From NCBI GenBank assembly GCA_027405735.1, contig JAPEHQ010000016.1:558001-622000 (forward strand): 64,000 bases of DNA, given 5' to 3'. Position numbers and translations under genes: made by a program. The notes beneath the pieces are model-generated. The model made no database searches. It was not told the origin of the DNA and worked only from the letters and a program-made list of their open reading frames with translations. The DNA is from Mucor racemosus. Taxonomy: Eukaryota > Mucoromycota > Mucoromycetes > Mucorales > Mucoraceae. Below are positions 11,978-23,400 of the stretch, piece after piece (within the stretch, counting starts at the first letter, position 1; every line of letters begins with the position of its first letter).

Positions 11978-12808
11978 ATGTCCAATCTTGGCTTTGGTGC
12001 CTATAGACCCCCAATGTGCAATAAAGCTTTGACATGGTGCTCAGAAATCGCTACCTCTCCTCCTCCTAATTGTATTGTTGCCCTTGACATTTGTGCTGAT
12101 TATATGAAGTCTGGTACTGCTGTTACTGATAAGAACGTTATTGATATCCAAACTGCACAAGTCCTTTCACGGGTATTACCCTCGTTTATCTCAAGCACTC
12201 CCAACAGATCAGCTGAAGATAGCTACGTCCACCATTATGTCTCACCTCTTTTGTGGTCTATTTTATCAACAGATTGTCGCTTTCAAACCGAATGGGCAAA
12301 TGCCAGTATCTCAAGTGATTCAAAATCTTACAAATCAGATTTCAAGCTGTATGGTTCTTTCCTCAATGTAAAATGCGTCGTCTTGGTTTCTGAATTCAAG
12401 CCCACCAAATATCAGTCGTCTGTCGAGTCAGACCTCGTCAAGCTTGCCCGCCAAATGAAACTCTCATACAATCATTTGGTAATTCATGGTGTTCCTGAAC
12501 CTTTGGTCTGTGGTCTTCTTTGTGATGGTTTAAAACTTACTACCTTTGTCTTAGATTTGGTCTCTCCCCAACTATATCGCCTTGTAAAGCTTAGTGAAAC
12601 CGATGTCTTTGCCAATATCAACCAGCTCAACTTGATCCCAGCCATGCTCTATCATCTGAACCATTTGAAGAACATTGTCACCTATACTCTTGATAAAGCC
12701 GAAGCTTCTATTATTCGGGCTGTTGAAAATTTGAAGAGAGACCCACCATCACCACCAACTTCATGGCTGTCAATTGACACATATCGCTTGGCCAGACGAA
12801 AGTCATAA
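11978..12808 (+). CDS. Hypothetical protein, possible PD-(D/E)XK-like fold
   Basis: An intronless frame of 276 residues from MSNLGFGAYRPP (an in-frame ATG seven codons earlier at 11957 is the alternative start). Codon use is more GC-rich than in neighbouring genes. Seen: YVHHYVSPLLWSIL, then SYKSDFKLYG and VVLVSEFKP, that is, an acidic residue in a beta-like segment followed by E-x-K, the layout of a PD-(D/E)XK nuclease core. VESDLVKLARQMK and VCGLLCDGLKL follow, and the C-terminus is Leu-rich. I recall similar hypothetical proteins as expanded in Mucorales genomes, but a nuclease activity is only inferred. The adjacent tRNA-like relic and shifted composition suggest a mobile or transferred origin. 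Confidence 0.6.
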   Translation: MSNLGFGAYRPPMCNKALTWCSEIATSPPPNCIVALDICADYMKSGTAVTDKNVIDIQTAQVLSRVLPSFISSTPNRSAEDSYVHHYVSPLLWSILSTDCRFQTEWANASISSDSKSYKSDFKLYGSFLNVKCVVLVSEFKPTKYQSSVESDLVKLARQMKLSYNHLVIHGVPEPLVCGLLCDGLKLTTFVLDLVSPQLYRLVKLSETDVFANINQLNLIPAMLYHLNHLKNIVTYTLDKAEASIIRAVENLKRDPPSPPTSWLSIDTYRLARRKS

Positions 12809-13890
12809 ATTTATTTTTACTTTATTTTTTATGCATATTATGTTGATGAAAATTTATTTGAAATAAACTTATTGAAAAGAGAAGAGAATTAAGTGTATGG
12901 TGTAATGTTCTGTCTGGATATAAGCAATATAATATACACTATTGATTGAGGAAATGTAATATAGAAGTTTGATAGGTGATTTCAATACAGTCTGATCTAA
13001 GACGTCTATTGTATCAAAACATGATCGCTGGTGGGCGTTCCAGATGAGCTGCAAGCAGAGATTAGCAATCTATAGCTGTGCCGTTTAAGAATTTGATGCC
13101 TTGGTATAGCATGTCTTGTTAAAGTAGCTCATACTGAAAACACTATCAGACGCACAGGATAAACATTATTTATTCAAAACTAATTCAATATTATAGAAAG
13201 TTATAGTATTATACATTGATTTACTTTCAAGTGATAATAATGATTTGAACATGTTATCAGCTCTTTATATTGTACCTGTTTCTACAGTCGGATCAATCAA
13301 GCAGAATCAATCAATAATAAAAAAACAACTTATGTGATCTTCCACAACATTATTTTAGTTGGCTATACTTCACACAGAAAACCGATCAAGCAAAAGCCTC
13401 TTCTGTCTACGGTAAGTAACATCTACCCTGTTCTGCTTTTCAAGTAGTGCTTTTCCTTGTTGAAAAGTAGACTGTTGCAGCTCTTCGAGCTAGACTAGCA
13501 AGATGATTCTTGTCTAGCGATACAGCGACCAAATTCTCACTTTGGCCCGGATTGAAGACTTGTTGACACCAGACTAGCATACCTGTAAATTCTATCTTAG
13601 CTGAAGCGATGATTTGACCATCACTTTCTTTATCTCAATATAATTTTACTTCGGACAGCATCACAAATGAAGTAACGTATAAGGATTGCTCTTTGACCTG
13701 CCATTGTAAACTTTTGAATTATCACGAACATTGTATACTTTGTGGAGAATATTTTACTAGTATCATTTGAGTATATAAATTGGAAGTGATTTGTTTTGAT
13801 GTAATACAGAATTTAATTTATGTCAAACCTTATACTATAGCATTTGCATTCGAGCAAGAACTCTGAAAAAATAATATAATTTTATTGTTA
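12809..13890. other. Intergenic, no gene seen
   Basis: About 1.1 kb of AT-rich DNA between the hypothetical ORF and the LEA2-type gene. Frames are short and stop-rich. The segment 13380-13620 is slightly more GC-rich (TCTTCGAGCTAGACTAGC) and could be an old insertion, but I found no second copy in the window. Confidence 0.5.
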
Positions 13891-15276
13891 TTAAATAAAT
13901 GATGCTGATGGACAGAAAAATCCCCCTGTTGCTGGAGTTGCAATAAGCGTTGGTTTATATCCAAGCCAATCCAAGCCAAATATATATAGTGTAAACCAAA
14001 AATGAATCGATAATGAATGATGACCCATTTCAAGAGTGTTATTAGTGTTGCAAGCTCTTACTAGATTTGAAAATGTTGGATCTGTATTATCTCGTGCTTG
14101 GTAATTTACAGAAATTGGCAATTGTATAGTAGAGATTTCTTTGCCAGGTAAATAAACTACGATGCCTGCTTCTACGTTATTGTTTAACCCCTTTCCAATG
14201 AGTAAACCTGTCATGGCGTCTTTGGCTATAATCTGAATTCTATTAAATCTTGTTGTAAAAAAGTTGCGTCGATTATCCATGGTTATATTGAGTAGCCATG
14301 TACTTTCAAATGCCACATTGCTAATTCTACCTCCTTGTTGTGTTTGTGTTACTTTTGTGGGTATCGTATTGATCGCTCCTTCTATACGTATTAATGGAAT
14401 TCGTGGCCAGAAAAAGAAAACCAATACAGCGACCATGACAACTGCCAAAAATGTTACAATAACCCATGTGCGTCTTCCCCAACAACAACAACATTGATTT
14501 GCAACTTTACTATTTCGTTGTTTGGTGGGTAATATTGGCTGTTGCTTGTTGGAATCTCCATATTGAATAAAGCAGCAGCTACCAATCCAAATGCCAACTG
14601 TTGCTTCCTTTTTTTCAGGTACAATGCCATCATCTACCGTTTTGACTATATCAATTTTATTATTTCTACTATGCTTGTGCTGATTATTTTGTATATTCGC
14701 CTTTGATTTTCTTTTATTGCTGCGCGTTTTACTACAATCCGGATTGCATTTTACTTTTTTACGAATACTTGGCTTTTTTAAAGGGGAATTATCTAATGGA
14801 TGGGGTGTAGCAAAATCATATGCTTGATCTACATCTATTTGAATTTATTTAATGAAAACACAATTTAAACTTTTTCTCAACGTACTTTCTAGATGGGGAT
14901 CAAACGATAAGAATAAAGAGGGAGGTGAATACACCGAGAGCCGATCATTTTGATTTTTAGGGGTAACTGTAGATGATGTCTTGAGGGATCTATTATCTAT
15001 TGCTGTTAAATCTGCTTCTTTGTCGTCTTCTTTTTTTGTAATTATAGTATTTTGACTAGTAACCTCAGGATCATAATTACTTGACATGAACCTTTCTGCA
15101 ATTGACAGTGGCGTAGAAGATCTTCTTGAAGTAGATACTGTTGATGGAATAATTTTATTTGCAACTATTATTGGCCTTGATGCTGTAGTTGCTATAGATA
15201 CTTTTCGGTCGATTGAGTTGTTTTCATCTGATCGACTTTTGATAGAATATTTCTGCAAATAAGTGTTAGTATTCAT
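13891..15276 (-). CDS. LEA2-type single-pass membrane protein
   Basis: Two exons (donor AGAAA|GTACGT, acceptor AATAG near 14835), about 440 residues. The N-terminal ~240 residues are polar, Ser/Thr/Lys/Asn-rich and probably disordered. A cysteine cluster QCCCCWGRR lies just before one transmembrane helix (VIVTFLAVVMVAVLVFFFW), and WPRIPLIRIEGA starts the lumenal or extracellular part. That part (STWLLNITMDNRRNFFTTRF, GLLIGKG, LPISVNYQA) follows the LEA_2/NDR1-like beta-sandwich pattern of many fungal and plant type II membrane proteins. The cysteines beside the helix are candidate palmitoylation sites. The cellular role is unknown. Confidence 0.7.
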
Positions 15277-15788
15277 TTTTTTTTAGCAAGAATTGTATAA
15301 AGAAAAACACACGATGATAAAACGAAAAAGAAGAGAATAAAGAACCTTTTACCTCTTTTGTACTTATTTCCTTTCCCCCCTTCACAATTGTTTTGCTAAA
15401 CGTCTCCTACCTCTTCTTTTCCTGGAATCAGGCATAAAGTTATATATAAATAATCCTGAGCCAATGACATGCATACCCACTGCTTGAACATAGTATCTTC
15501 TAAATGTACAGCGCTTACGCATTGATCTACATAAACTGATGTACACACCTAAACTTGAAAAAGTGCATCAAGTATACAGTTAATGTGCTTGATATATATT
15601 GTAAAGCCAAGTTCAAATGGCATGCTTTTTTTAACGCATTTTATCGTATTCCATCAAATGACGAGAAACTTGTAACAGTGCTTGGAAGCTTACTTTTAAT
15701 TTTTGGAATCCTACTACAATCCCACTGTTTTCTCTTTTTCCTATTTTTGCTTTTCCCTTTCTATTTCTTTGCTTTATATCAACAAGAG
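15277..15788. promoter_or_regulatory. Divergent promoter region between LEA2-type gene and AVL9
   Basis: A 512-bp gap between divergent starts. The plus-strand side (15715-15785) is a long CT-rich tract directly before the AVL9 ATG, typical of fungal 5' leaders. An in-frame upstream ATG at 15555 exists, but the stretch it would add is hydrophobic low-complexity sequence read from the CT tract. Confidence 0.4.
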
Positions 15789-18453
15789 ATGACTGATAAT
15801 AAGCAATCTACATTAGAGCAAGTAATATCCGAGGCAAATGTACAAACTTCTTTAGATCAAAATAAAGATCAACAGATTGCTGCAATTTTAGTTGTTGGCT
15901 TTCATCACGCTTTCGGCCCAATTGTCGAGTTTTGTGTACCTCCTTTACCTTATCACGAACAAGGAAAAACACAACAAACATTAGAGAAATTAGAGTTACC
16001 TGAGGAATGGAGCTTTTTACCTTTTCTTGCTCTTCCAGGTAATGAAAAAAATTATTTAAAGATGGACAAAGCATGAATTAAATAATATTTTTACACAGAT
16101 GGTGCACATCAGAAAGACGAAGATTTTGCATATTTTCATTTGCCACCTGTTCCAGGATGGTCCGTTGCCGAAACAACTTTATTTGGCATATCTTGTAATA
16201 GACAAATTGCATCCAAGGTAATAAATAACTCAGTAGACCATATTATATAAGTTGATATTTACAAACATGCATTTAGGATTTATTGGTGAAAACGCCCGAT
16301 ATCACTCGATCAATTGTTCAAAAAGCAGTGGTTGTGCTAGCCAGACAAGTAAGATTTTTGATAGATTAGTTTTAAATCAATTTTTCAAACATGATTTAAT
16401 AGCCAATCTTTGGACCTTTACGACAAAAACTTGCTGTGATTACTGCTGCATGGTTTAATCAAAGAGACTTTACAAAACTTGATATTTTACATGTAATTAT
16501 AAACATTTTAATCTGGATTACGCTGGACTCATATATTATACTTTAGAATTTATATAACAATCTGAACAGTACTTTTCATGGCCCTATTGACGACTCTACT
16601 TTATATATGGGTAATGAAAAAAGGGGAGGGTTTAAAATTCATGCAAATAATATTAATTCAAATTCAATTCTTTAACAGGTACATCACTAAGAGAATTAGT
16701 TTACAAGTTTAAATCAAAAACACTCATGCTCTTAAAATTATTGTTACTCGAAAAGCGGTTGTTATTTTATGGTTATCCAGTCGAGACGTTATGTACCTTT
16801 CAATATTCACTTATTTCACTTATACCTGGATTATTACGAAATTTGCAAGATTCAGGTGCACCAGAATTAGATACATCCGACGAAAATATAACAACCACAG
16901 AAGCAAAAGTATTGGCTGATGGTAGTAAAGAAAGCTTACTTAAATATATGGGTCTTCCACTTCATATATTCGAGAAAGGATCCTTTTTTCAACCCTATTT
17001 ACCTCTTCAACAAATTGAAATGCTTTCATCTGAACAAACGAATTCTTATGTGGTTGGCACAACAAATCAAATATTTTTCCATCATAAAAGTGATGCTAAA
17101 ATTGATGTCTTGGTCAATTTAGATAATGGTGCATTAGAATTCTACAATCCTCAGTTAGTCAGTCTTGTTAACCCTACAATTGCAGACCGCAGATGGATGG
17201 AAAATATTGTTAAAGTTGTAAATGACACTTGGAATCAAAATGGTATTTATTTAAAACATTTTCAACTTCAAATTCCTTTACCAACTAATTCTACAATAGA
17301 TCCTAGCAGGCCCTTACAAAATACATATCTTGGTTCTGATGATTATTTAAGAGCTAGATTCGAAGAATATATATTATCCTTACTATCCAGCGTAAAACAC
17401 GCTCAGGCACACAATTCATTAGACAATGTATACGAGAACATGGACAACGGTACAAGTAATACTGAAGAAGTGATAACAGATGAAAACGAAGGTAAGCTTG
17501 TACCGAAAAAAAAAAAAAAAGTAATTAGAATGACAATTGCTCAAATTCATGCATAACATAGAGCATAATTATCTATCTGATTATGGAATGAAATGGTTAA
17601 TAGCTTGGTGGGAGACCAATAACTTCAAAAAATGGAATCAGTATACAGATCATGAAATATACGAAATAGTTGAGCCTGGGCATCCCGGAATGGGAAATAT
17701 CTCAATAGCAGATATTCAAAACACTCTATCAAAGTAAGGTTACAATATTCTTATATCAAATATTACTTACAATATGCTGTTATAGTCGACTTCGAGATTT
17801 GCAGTTGAAGCAAAACTTAGCACCCATTCGAAATACATTATCAAAAGCCATGTCAGGGGGAGCAAAGGCTGTCTTTAATGGTAGATCAAAGTTAAATGCC
17901 ATGTGGAATGAGTTTGAACGAAGTACCAATGATTTACCAAAGGATAATAATACTAGTAGACAACAACATTCTTCTGCTTCAACCTCTCGAACTAGTCTTC
18001 AATCGGAAAAATCAGCAACAACAACAACGACGCCAGAGTCTCCATCATTAGAATCAACTTCACAACAAGCAGGCCGATTGTTTTCGAATTTTTCTTCTTT
18101 TTTGACTAGAAAAACAAAGGAATTTTCTCAGGCAATGGAAGTAAGTAATAGGCGAAATAAGGAATATAGACATATGATTCTGATTGCTTTGTTTATAGGA
18201 ATCAGTTTCTGAAAATAACTCACCTTCCAATAGCAGACGGACCTCTACTGCTGCACAAAGCGTCCATACTGCTACGACTGCTAATTCCCAGACTAATTCT
18301 TCTGTTCGTCACCAATACAATACAGATACTTTATTATCAGATGATGATGATGCAGGATCTGCCGCATTTGTAGATGTTGGGCAAATGTATCCATTTACAA
18401 CAGCCAAAAATAATATCAAGAAGTCAGAGGATGACAAAATCCTTGACATATAA
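15789..18453 (+). CDS. AVL9: Late secretory pathway protein AVL9 (DENN-type)
   Basis: About nine exons, roughly 750 residues. The first exon carries AAILVVGFHHAFGPIVEFCV and LPEEWSFLPFLALPG; later exons add FAYFHLPPVPGWSVAETTLF, GISCNRQI, VQKAVVVLARQ, PIFGPLRQKLAVITAAWFNQ and KSKTLMLLKLLLLEKRLLFY. HNYLSDYGMKWLIAWWETNN and EIVEPGHPGMGNIS appear near residues 560-610. These are the signature blocks of the Avl9 family, whose N-terminal half is a DENN-like module acting in Golgi-to-plasma-membrane export. An apparent frame break near 17,500 is an intron: donor GAAG|GTAAGC, acceptor CATAG|AGCATAAT, spanning a poly-A tract. The last 180 residues are Ser/Thr-rich and end in an acidic segment. The start ATG at 15789 was preferred over 15555. 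Confidence 0.92.
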
Positions 18454-18714
18454 TAGCACTTTTTTATCAATACACTTACTATGCAACATCATACTGTTAG
18501 TATGTATTTTAATAAATAATTAAATTAAATTACAAGTACAAGTTCTTACAGAGATATAAAGAATCTGTAAGATTTTGTAGCAATTTTTGAAGTGCATAGA
18601 AAAAAAACTTTTAGCTTGTAGAGTAAAACATTATACACCATAATCAAGTGTATCTTCTTTGTTCTATGCAAAATGGTGACATTACTAAAGCAAAAGAGAG
18701 GCGAAAAAACTTTG

Positions 18715-18870
18715 TTCGATGAACACTGATCCAAGTAAGCTTCAGTTTTATATAAAGTTATTTGTATATGGATATTATAAATGATCCAAGTTTCATCTTT
18801 CATGGGTCATTGTGCATTCAGTAAGTTTGAACAACAAGCTAGTCGCCTGATTGAAATGCACAAAATTTAG
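18715..18870 (+). repeat. Member of a dispersed direct-repeat pair (with 61345-61485)
   Basis: Shares ACTGATCCAAGTAAGCT near its start and CATGGGTCATTGTGCATT then GTAAGTTTGAACAA near its end with the plus-strand segment at 61345-61485, in the same order and similar spacing; the middle has diverged. No coding potential was recognised and the element type is unknown. Confidence 0.65.
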
Positions 18871-19109
18871 AATAAATATCATAGCAAGAAAAAATGTATA
18901 GTTTAATAAAGAAACTTGTTGAATCAAATCACACACAAAAACTGAAGATCATCTTTATTTAATATCAATAATTTGTCCTATATATATACAAATTCTAATT
19001 ACATTTATCCGTTAGATTAGTATTGGATCAATTATATCTTTCTGACATTCCATGTCAGATCAACCTATTTACATTAGTAACATAGCACATTTAAGTTGAG
19101 CTTGTTTTA

Positions 19110-19450
19110 TATAGCTAAATCCGACAAGTGCATTTTTTTTTTTTTTTTTTTTTACTAAATATTAAATAACACTAAGAAAAAATTAGATGCCGATGTAAAT
19201 GAGAAGTTCAACCTTAATCCAAAAACAGGCGTCCGAAAATATCCTATTTCTAGCAGTTGATATAACGTTTTAAGTGCTTATATTTCAGATTTTAGAGGTA
19301 TTTCACTGCTAAAAATCAAGAACTTTGGGCTTTAACATCCTTGCAGAAAATTCAACATACTATCAATTTCTAATAATAAAGCGTACTTGTTTTGAAGCAC
19401 TTTTTTTATATATGCAATGAAATGACACCTTTTATAGACCAAAGTTGCCG
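19110..19450 (+). repeat. W-X fragment of the main interspersed repeat
   Basis: Contains in order a poly-T run (19134-19153), a TAACACTAAGAAAAAATT / ATGCCGATGTAA motif, ATATCCTATTTCTAGCAGTT, TTTAACATC and TTGTTTTGAAGCACTTTTTT. These match the left part of the repeats at 39.45-39.85 kb and 58.85-59.25 kb. It stops before the TTACACTCCA block. Confidence 0.65.
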
Positions 19451-20533
19451 TTGTCATTTCAGACAAATAATTGATCTCAATTCGTACCTGAATCTCGCTC
19501 CATAAGGACTGAGTTCCAATCAGATCCCAATAAGCATAACGAGGAAACTCTATATTGCTGGTGCCTGTAAAAGGAAATATTTCTGATCAAAATACAACCT
19601 TCTACAACATGGCATCTATGATGTAAAGTTGTACTTATTTTGCATTAATAATATATTCCAAAACTCCTGCTCATAAAATCGCAGTTGCAGTAATTCTAGA
19701 TAAGGAATCACATCCCATAAAAATAAGCTCAGTTGCATCTTAAATTATAACTGGAATGTTGAAAGGTCAACATCCATCTAATGATATTCTATCATATCAC
19801 ACAAGGTATCAACATCTCAACCAAGTATCTCAGAAAAAAATGTCAATAAAAGACATTATGATTGAATACCTGTAAAATAGGCATCAACGCACAAACATCT
19901 ACTTTTTTACAATTTGTATAAATATAGCATGCTTTATGAAGATATTATTCTTTTTCTTCAGATTTCTTTTATTTTAATCATAATGAAACCGTGGAAAGAC
20001 TATAATTGTATTTATCAACGCTTTTATTTTTTATTTTAATTTTCATTTTCATAAAATTACTTCAATTTTATTGTACTATATACGAAATCAAGACTAAAGG
20101 ATTAAAATCAGAATTTAATATATTTATTGTGTATATTTTTAAGGAAAAAATAAGATAAACTCTCATCAAATGTATAATGGCTCATGTATTTATATTGTAA
20201 TGATCTGTAATTTTGGACTAACAACCACAAAGTGGATAATATGCTTATAGATATTATTCTTGTTATTATAAATTGGTAATCACTGGGTTGATGAAGATTG
20301 GTGTTCTTATTTGTAAATTAGATATTTATTAGTGAATAAATAAAAGTAAAGAGAGTGTAACAAGACAGATAAATCTACAAGGGATCATGTAATGATTTTC
20401 TTGTAGTATTTATATAAGGAATGAGGCAAGGTTTTGAATGAATGAAATTAAAATGTTTGACTCATTCCATATATATTTTAGAAGCTCGGATATAGGATAA
20501 ATATCCAAGTTAACCAGAACCAGTAAAAGTAGG

Positions 20534-21098
20534 TGTTTAATATACACAATAAATAACTAGAAAATAAAGATAAAACTAGATATATTTATTGAGTATATTG
20601 TAGGTAAAAAGATAATGATCAGCCTCGAAAGACATCAGGATTCAGGGTATTTATATGTTTTGGAAGCGCAGATATAGACTCAACAATACAGAGTGTATGA
20701 ATAAATGATTTCATAATCTTGAGGAACTAGTTGATTACAACATGATGATATAATAGATTGACCAGAGCAAGTTTAGTAGGATACGACCAAGTTAATTATA
20801 TAGAATATTCATGCTTGATTAACTTTAGACAGTGAATTTTTATACAAATGGAATAGCTGAATTCCATTTCCAGGAACGAATTTATGATTGGCTCAACTTC
20901 AGGATTTCAGGCTACACTATTTCATCATAGACTAAATGTAACATAACTAAATGAAATAAAGTTGCAGTATATCATTATAACCTAATACTCATCATTCTAT
21001 GCTAAGAATCATGTCTAAATAACCATTTGAGTGCTTCTACTAGTAATACATGTACCCAGTCTAGTCTGTGTCCTAAACATTAGTCTATGTCCTAAACA
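20534..21098 (+). repeat. LTR-like repeat, inverted relative to the copy at 60.3-60.9 kb
   Basis: Starts TGTTTAATATACACAA and ends GTCCTAAACA, so it has TG...CA ends with the inverted hexamer TGTTTA/TAAACA. Nearly the whole 550 bp matches the reverse complement of 60328-60872, for example GATTTCATAATCTTGAGGAA, GAATTCCATTTCCAGGAACG and AATACATGTACCCAGTCTAG. The last ~19 bp is duplicated (TAGTCTGTGTCCTAAACA, then TAGTCTATGTCCTAAACA). No matching 5-bp target duplication is visible, so solo-LTR status is likely but unproven. Confidence 0.65.
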
Positions 21099-21436
21099 GA
21101 TATAAAGCTAAAGGCATCATACACCATACTTCCCGCTTTTACAGACCAAGTCTGGCCAACCCATTTATAACTTTAAAGTGAATGATGCCATCAATGCTAT
21201 TTTTATTATGTAATCCATAATGCTCATTAATATAGTCTATCCTAAACACACTTTTTTTTATTTTTTTTCATACCCTTTTTTTACCTTTTGTAGTATAAAA
21301 AATATCTACTTTATTTACCAAAACGTTTTTTACATTTATATCATAGTTCTTGAGGAGCACTATTAAATTTAGTTTAGTTCTTTTCAAAATATTAGTTTTT
21401 CGTAGAGATATCCTTAAAAATGCGTAAAAAAGAGAA

Positions 21437-21590
21437 ACGTTACACTCCATGTTCATAAACGTTACACTCCATTATGATTAAAGTTACACTCCATGTTCAT
21501 AAACGTTACACTCCATTATGATTAAAGTTACACTCCATGTTAATAATCGTTACACTCCATAATAGTTTAAGTTACACTCCATAAGTCAAA
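21437..21590 (+). repeat. TTACACTCCAT array, seven units in a 44-bp higher-order pattern
   Basis: Seven copies of GTTACACTCCAT at a period of 22-23 bp. The spacers alternate between GTTCATAAAC and TATGATTAAA types, so the true repeat is a 44-bp dimer present about twice and then degenerating. Other element copies carry one (8.3 kb), two (40.05 kb) or four (56.9 kb) units, so the array expands and contracts between copies. Confidence 0.85.
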
Positions 21591-22126
21591 ATGGTTTTTT
21601 TTCCAAGAAACTAGATCTCCAGCATTTTTCCCATGGATTTTTTCCTATACTGGGGTAAGAACATATTCTGATACAAAACAATGCTACAATAACGATGGGG
21701 CTATTCATATATTTTCAGCTATTTTTTATGCAGAGATATAGCCGCTCAAACATTTGGAAGAATATCAGAAAAACAAGCATAACAACTGTTTTTATCAAAT
21801 AAACATCAGTTGTAACTGTAATGAAAGTTGTTTGTCTCTTTTATGTGCATATTATTTGTTAATTACAAGTAGAGTTAAATTAAAAACTCGGATATTTTAG
21901 CCCATAAAACCCATCAAAAACACATGATGAATCATTAATATCTCTCCAGTAGGTTATTAAGTAGGATGACAGTTTCACAAGTATAATAGCTAATAATAAC
22001 AGCTATATGTTAGTTTTTTAGTTTTTTCAAAAATATTAGTTTTTGGCGGAGTAGTGAAGACATTAAGGTGTACCCTTGTTTTTTGACCCCAACCCTCACC
22101 CAAAACTCGCAGTTTTGAGCGATTTT

Positions 22127-22588
22127 TGTGGAACAGACAGAGCTATTCACGGAAAAAAGTATAAAAAAACAATAGGAATTCGACTAGATAACATTAGGGT
22201 TTTATTATCAAGTTAAATTCTACTTGAGGACTTTTGTAATAAATAAATGTCCTCTTTATATAGTTTTCATCAGAGAGATTAGGTAAGCATTCCTAGGTCC
22301 ATACATAGCCAATAACACCCCTTGTCAGATATAAATCTTGGTAGTAACCAATCGGTGTATTCATAGAATTCATGGGTCCTTGATCATAATGGTGTGATTA
22401 AATCCACAGTAGGTTGATTGGTCTTTAACTATAAGTTGCTAGGATAGAAGCTTGGTAGAAAATTTATATTAGTATGAATCAGCATATATCATTTAGTAGT
22501 GAAATGTCTATTCATGTCAGCTGTACTTTAATTGAGAATCAGATGAAATGGAGATCAATATAGTGGATAAATGTGTACATATTCCACA
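22127..22588 (+). mobile_element. Solo LTR (462 bp) with 5-bp target duplication
   Basis: Starts TGTGGAACAGACAG and ends TACATATTCCACA, giving TG...CA ends with the inverted repeat TGTGGAA/TTCCACA. It is flanked by ATTTT at 22122-22126 and ATTTT at 22589-22593. It interrupts a repeat copy whose uninterrupted versions at 40.6 and 57.5 kb show the empty site, which fixes both borders. No internal retrotransposon sequence remains, so it is a solo LTR left by recombination. A diverged relative of its 3' half lies at about 60890-61075. Confidence 0.85.
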
Positions 22589-23400
22589 ATTTTAAAACGA
22601 AATAATAAAAACTGCCTATTGCAATTAACATAAATTGGTGCAGATTTGTTAGGGCTACAAATAGCAATTAGTAATCTACAGTATATTACTATATCATCTA
22701 TCGAGTAAATTCGAAAAAACCGATAATTTGTTTTCCAATTTTGGCTTTTACGGCTTAAATTTAAAAAATTGAAACTTTGAGCCTGAATATCTCTACTGAA
22801 AATTAAGATACACTAACACATTCTATTAACTATTAATAAACTTACTTTTTTGAAGTGCTCTTTAAAACTCCGGAGTTTAAAATATATGGCACTTTTTTTA
22901 TTTCATTTTTCCACCTTTTTGTAGCATATTACAAAGTATTCGTAGTATTGACCAACGAGATTTTTACATTCATATCATCGACCTCGCTGAGCGCTATGGG
23001 ATTCAATTTAAGTCCCCACAAAATATTAATTATAGTAGAAATATCCTCATAGAATTTCAAACGACTAATGCTTATTTTTATTGGATGAAAAATTTAAGGT
23101 GATACTTTGCGCTAAGACTTTCACAACATCAGTTCTATTTCGTCGAGTGTCAAACTGTTTTGGGTATTGTATGTGAGCATCAAATATTTGAATAGAATTG
23201 TGATATGTACGCAAGTTTTAATTGCAAATACACTTTTCATTACTAAAAGGCAGCAACAGTACTACATAGCCTTTACGGATTAATGTAAGCAATAGACGAA
23301 AAATCCTAAAAACCAATATTTTATACACAAATATGATAGGAAATAATTAGAAAAAGAGTAGTGGCAGTGAAAATAGTAGTAGATAGTTTAGTATATTGTA

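Larger units (their letters stand above)
21255..23095 (+). repeat. W/X-Y-X-type interspersed repeat, copy split by a solo LTR
   Basis: Left X block (ATATCATAGTTCTTGAGGAG, TTTTTCGTAGAGATATCC), the TTACACTCCAT array (21437-21590), then the Y anchors AGATCTCCAGCATTTTTCCC and GCAGAGATATAGCCGCTC, and the tail with TTTTTTGACCCCAACCCTCA up to about 22121. After the inserted LTR the element resumes (ATTGCAATTAACATAAATTG, GGGCTACAAATAGCAATTAG) and ends with a second X block (GAAACTTTGAGCCTG, ATATCATCGACCTCGCTGAG). Non-coding throughout. Confidence 0.75.
18454..23400. other. Gene-free repeat island of about 5 kb
   Basis: No coding frame of quality. It holds an LTR-like repeat (20534-21098), a W-X fragment (19110-19450), a full W/X-Y-X repeat copy (21255-23095) interrupted by a solo LTR (22127-22588), and one member of a dispersed repeat pair (18715-18870). 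Remaining spacers are AT-rich. Confidence 0.7.

Noticed and set aside
17490..17560. Apparent frameshift or premature stop in AVL9
   Set aside because: A phase-1 intron (GAAG|GTAAGC ... CATAG|AGCATAAT) restores the conserved frame, so the gene is intact.
20534..21098. Definite solo LTR call
   Set aside because: TG...CA ends are present but no target duplication at either copy; reported as LTR-like.
21437..21590. CRISPR-like array (regular TTACACTCCAT repeats with ~11-bp spacers)
   Set aside because: Repeat and spacer are far too short, the spacers themselves repeat, the host is eukaryotic and no cas genes exist.
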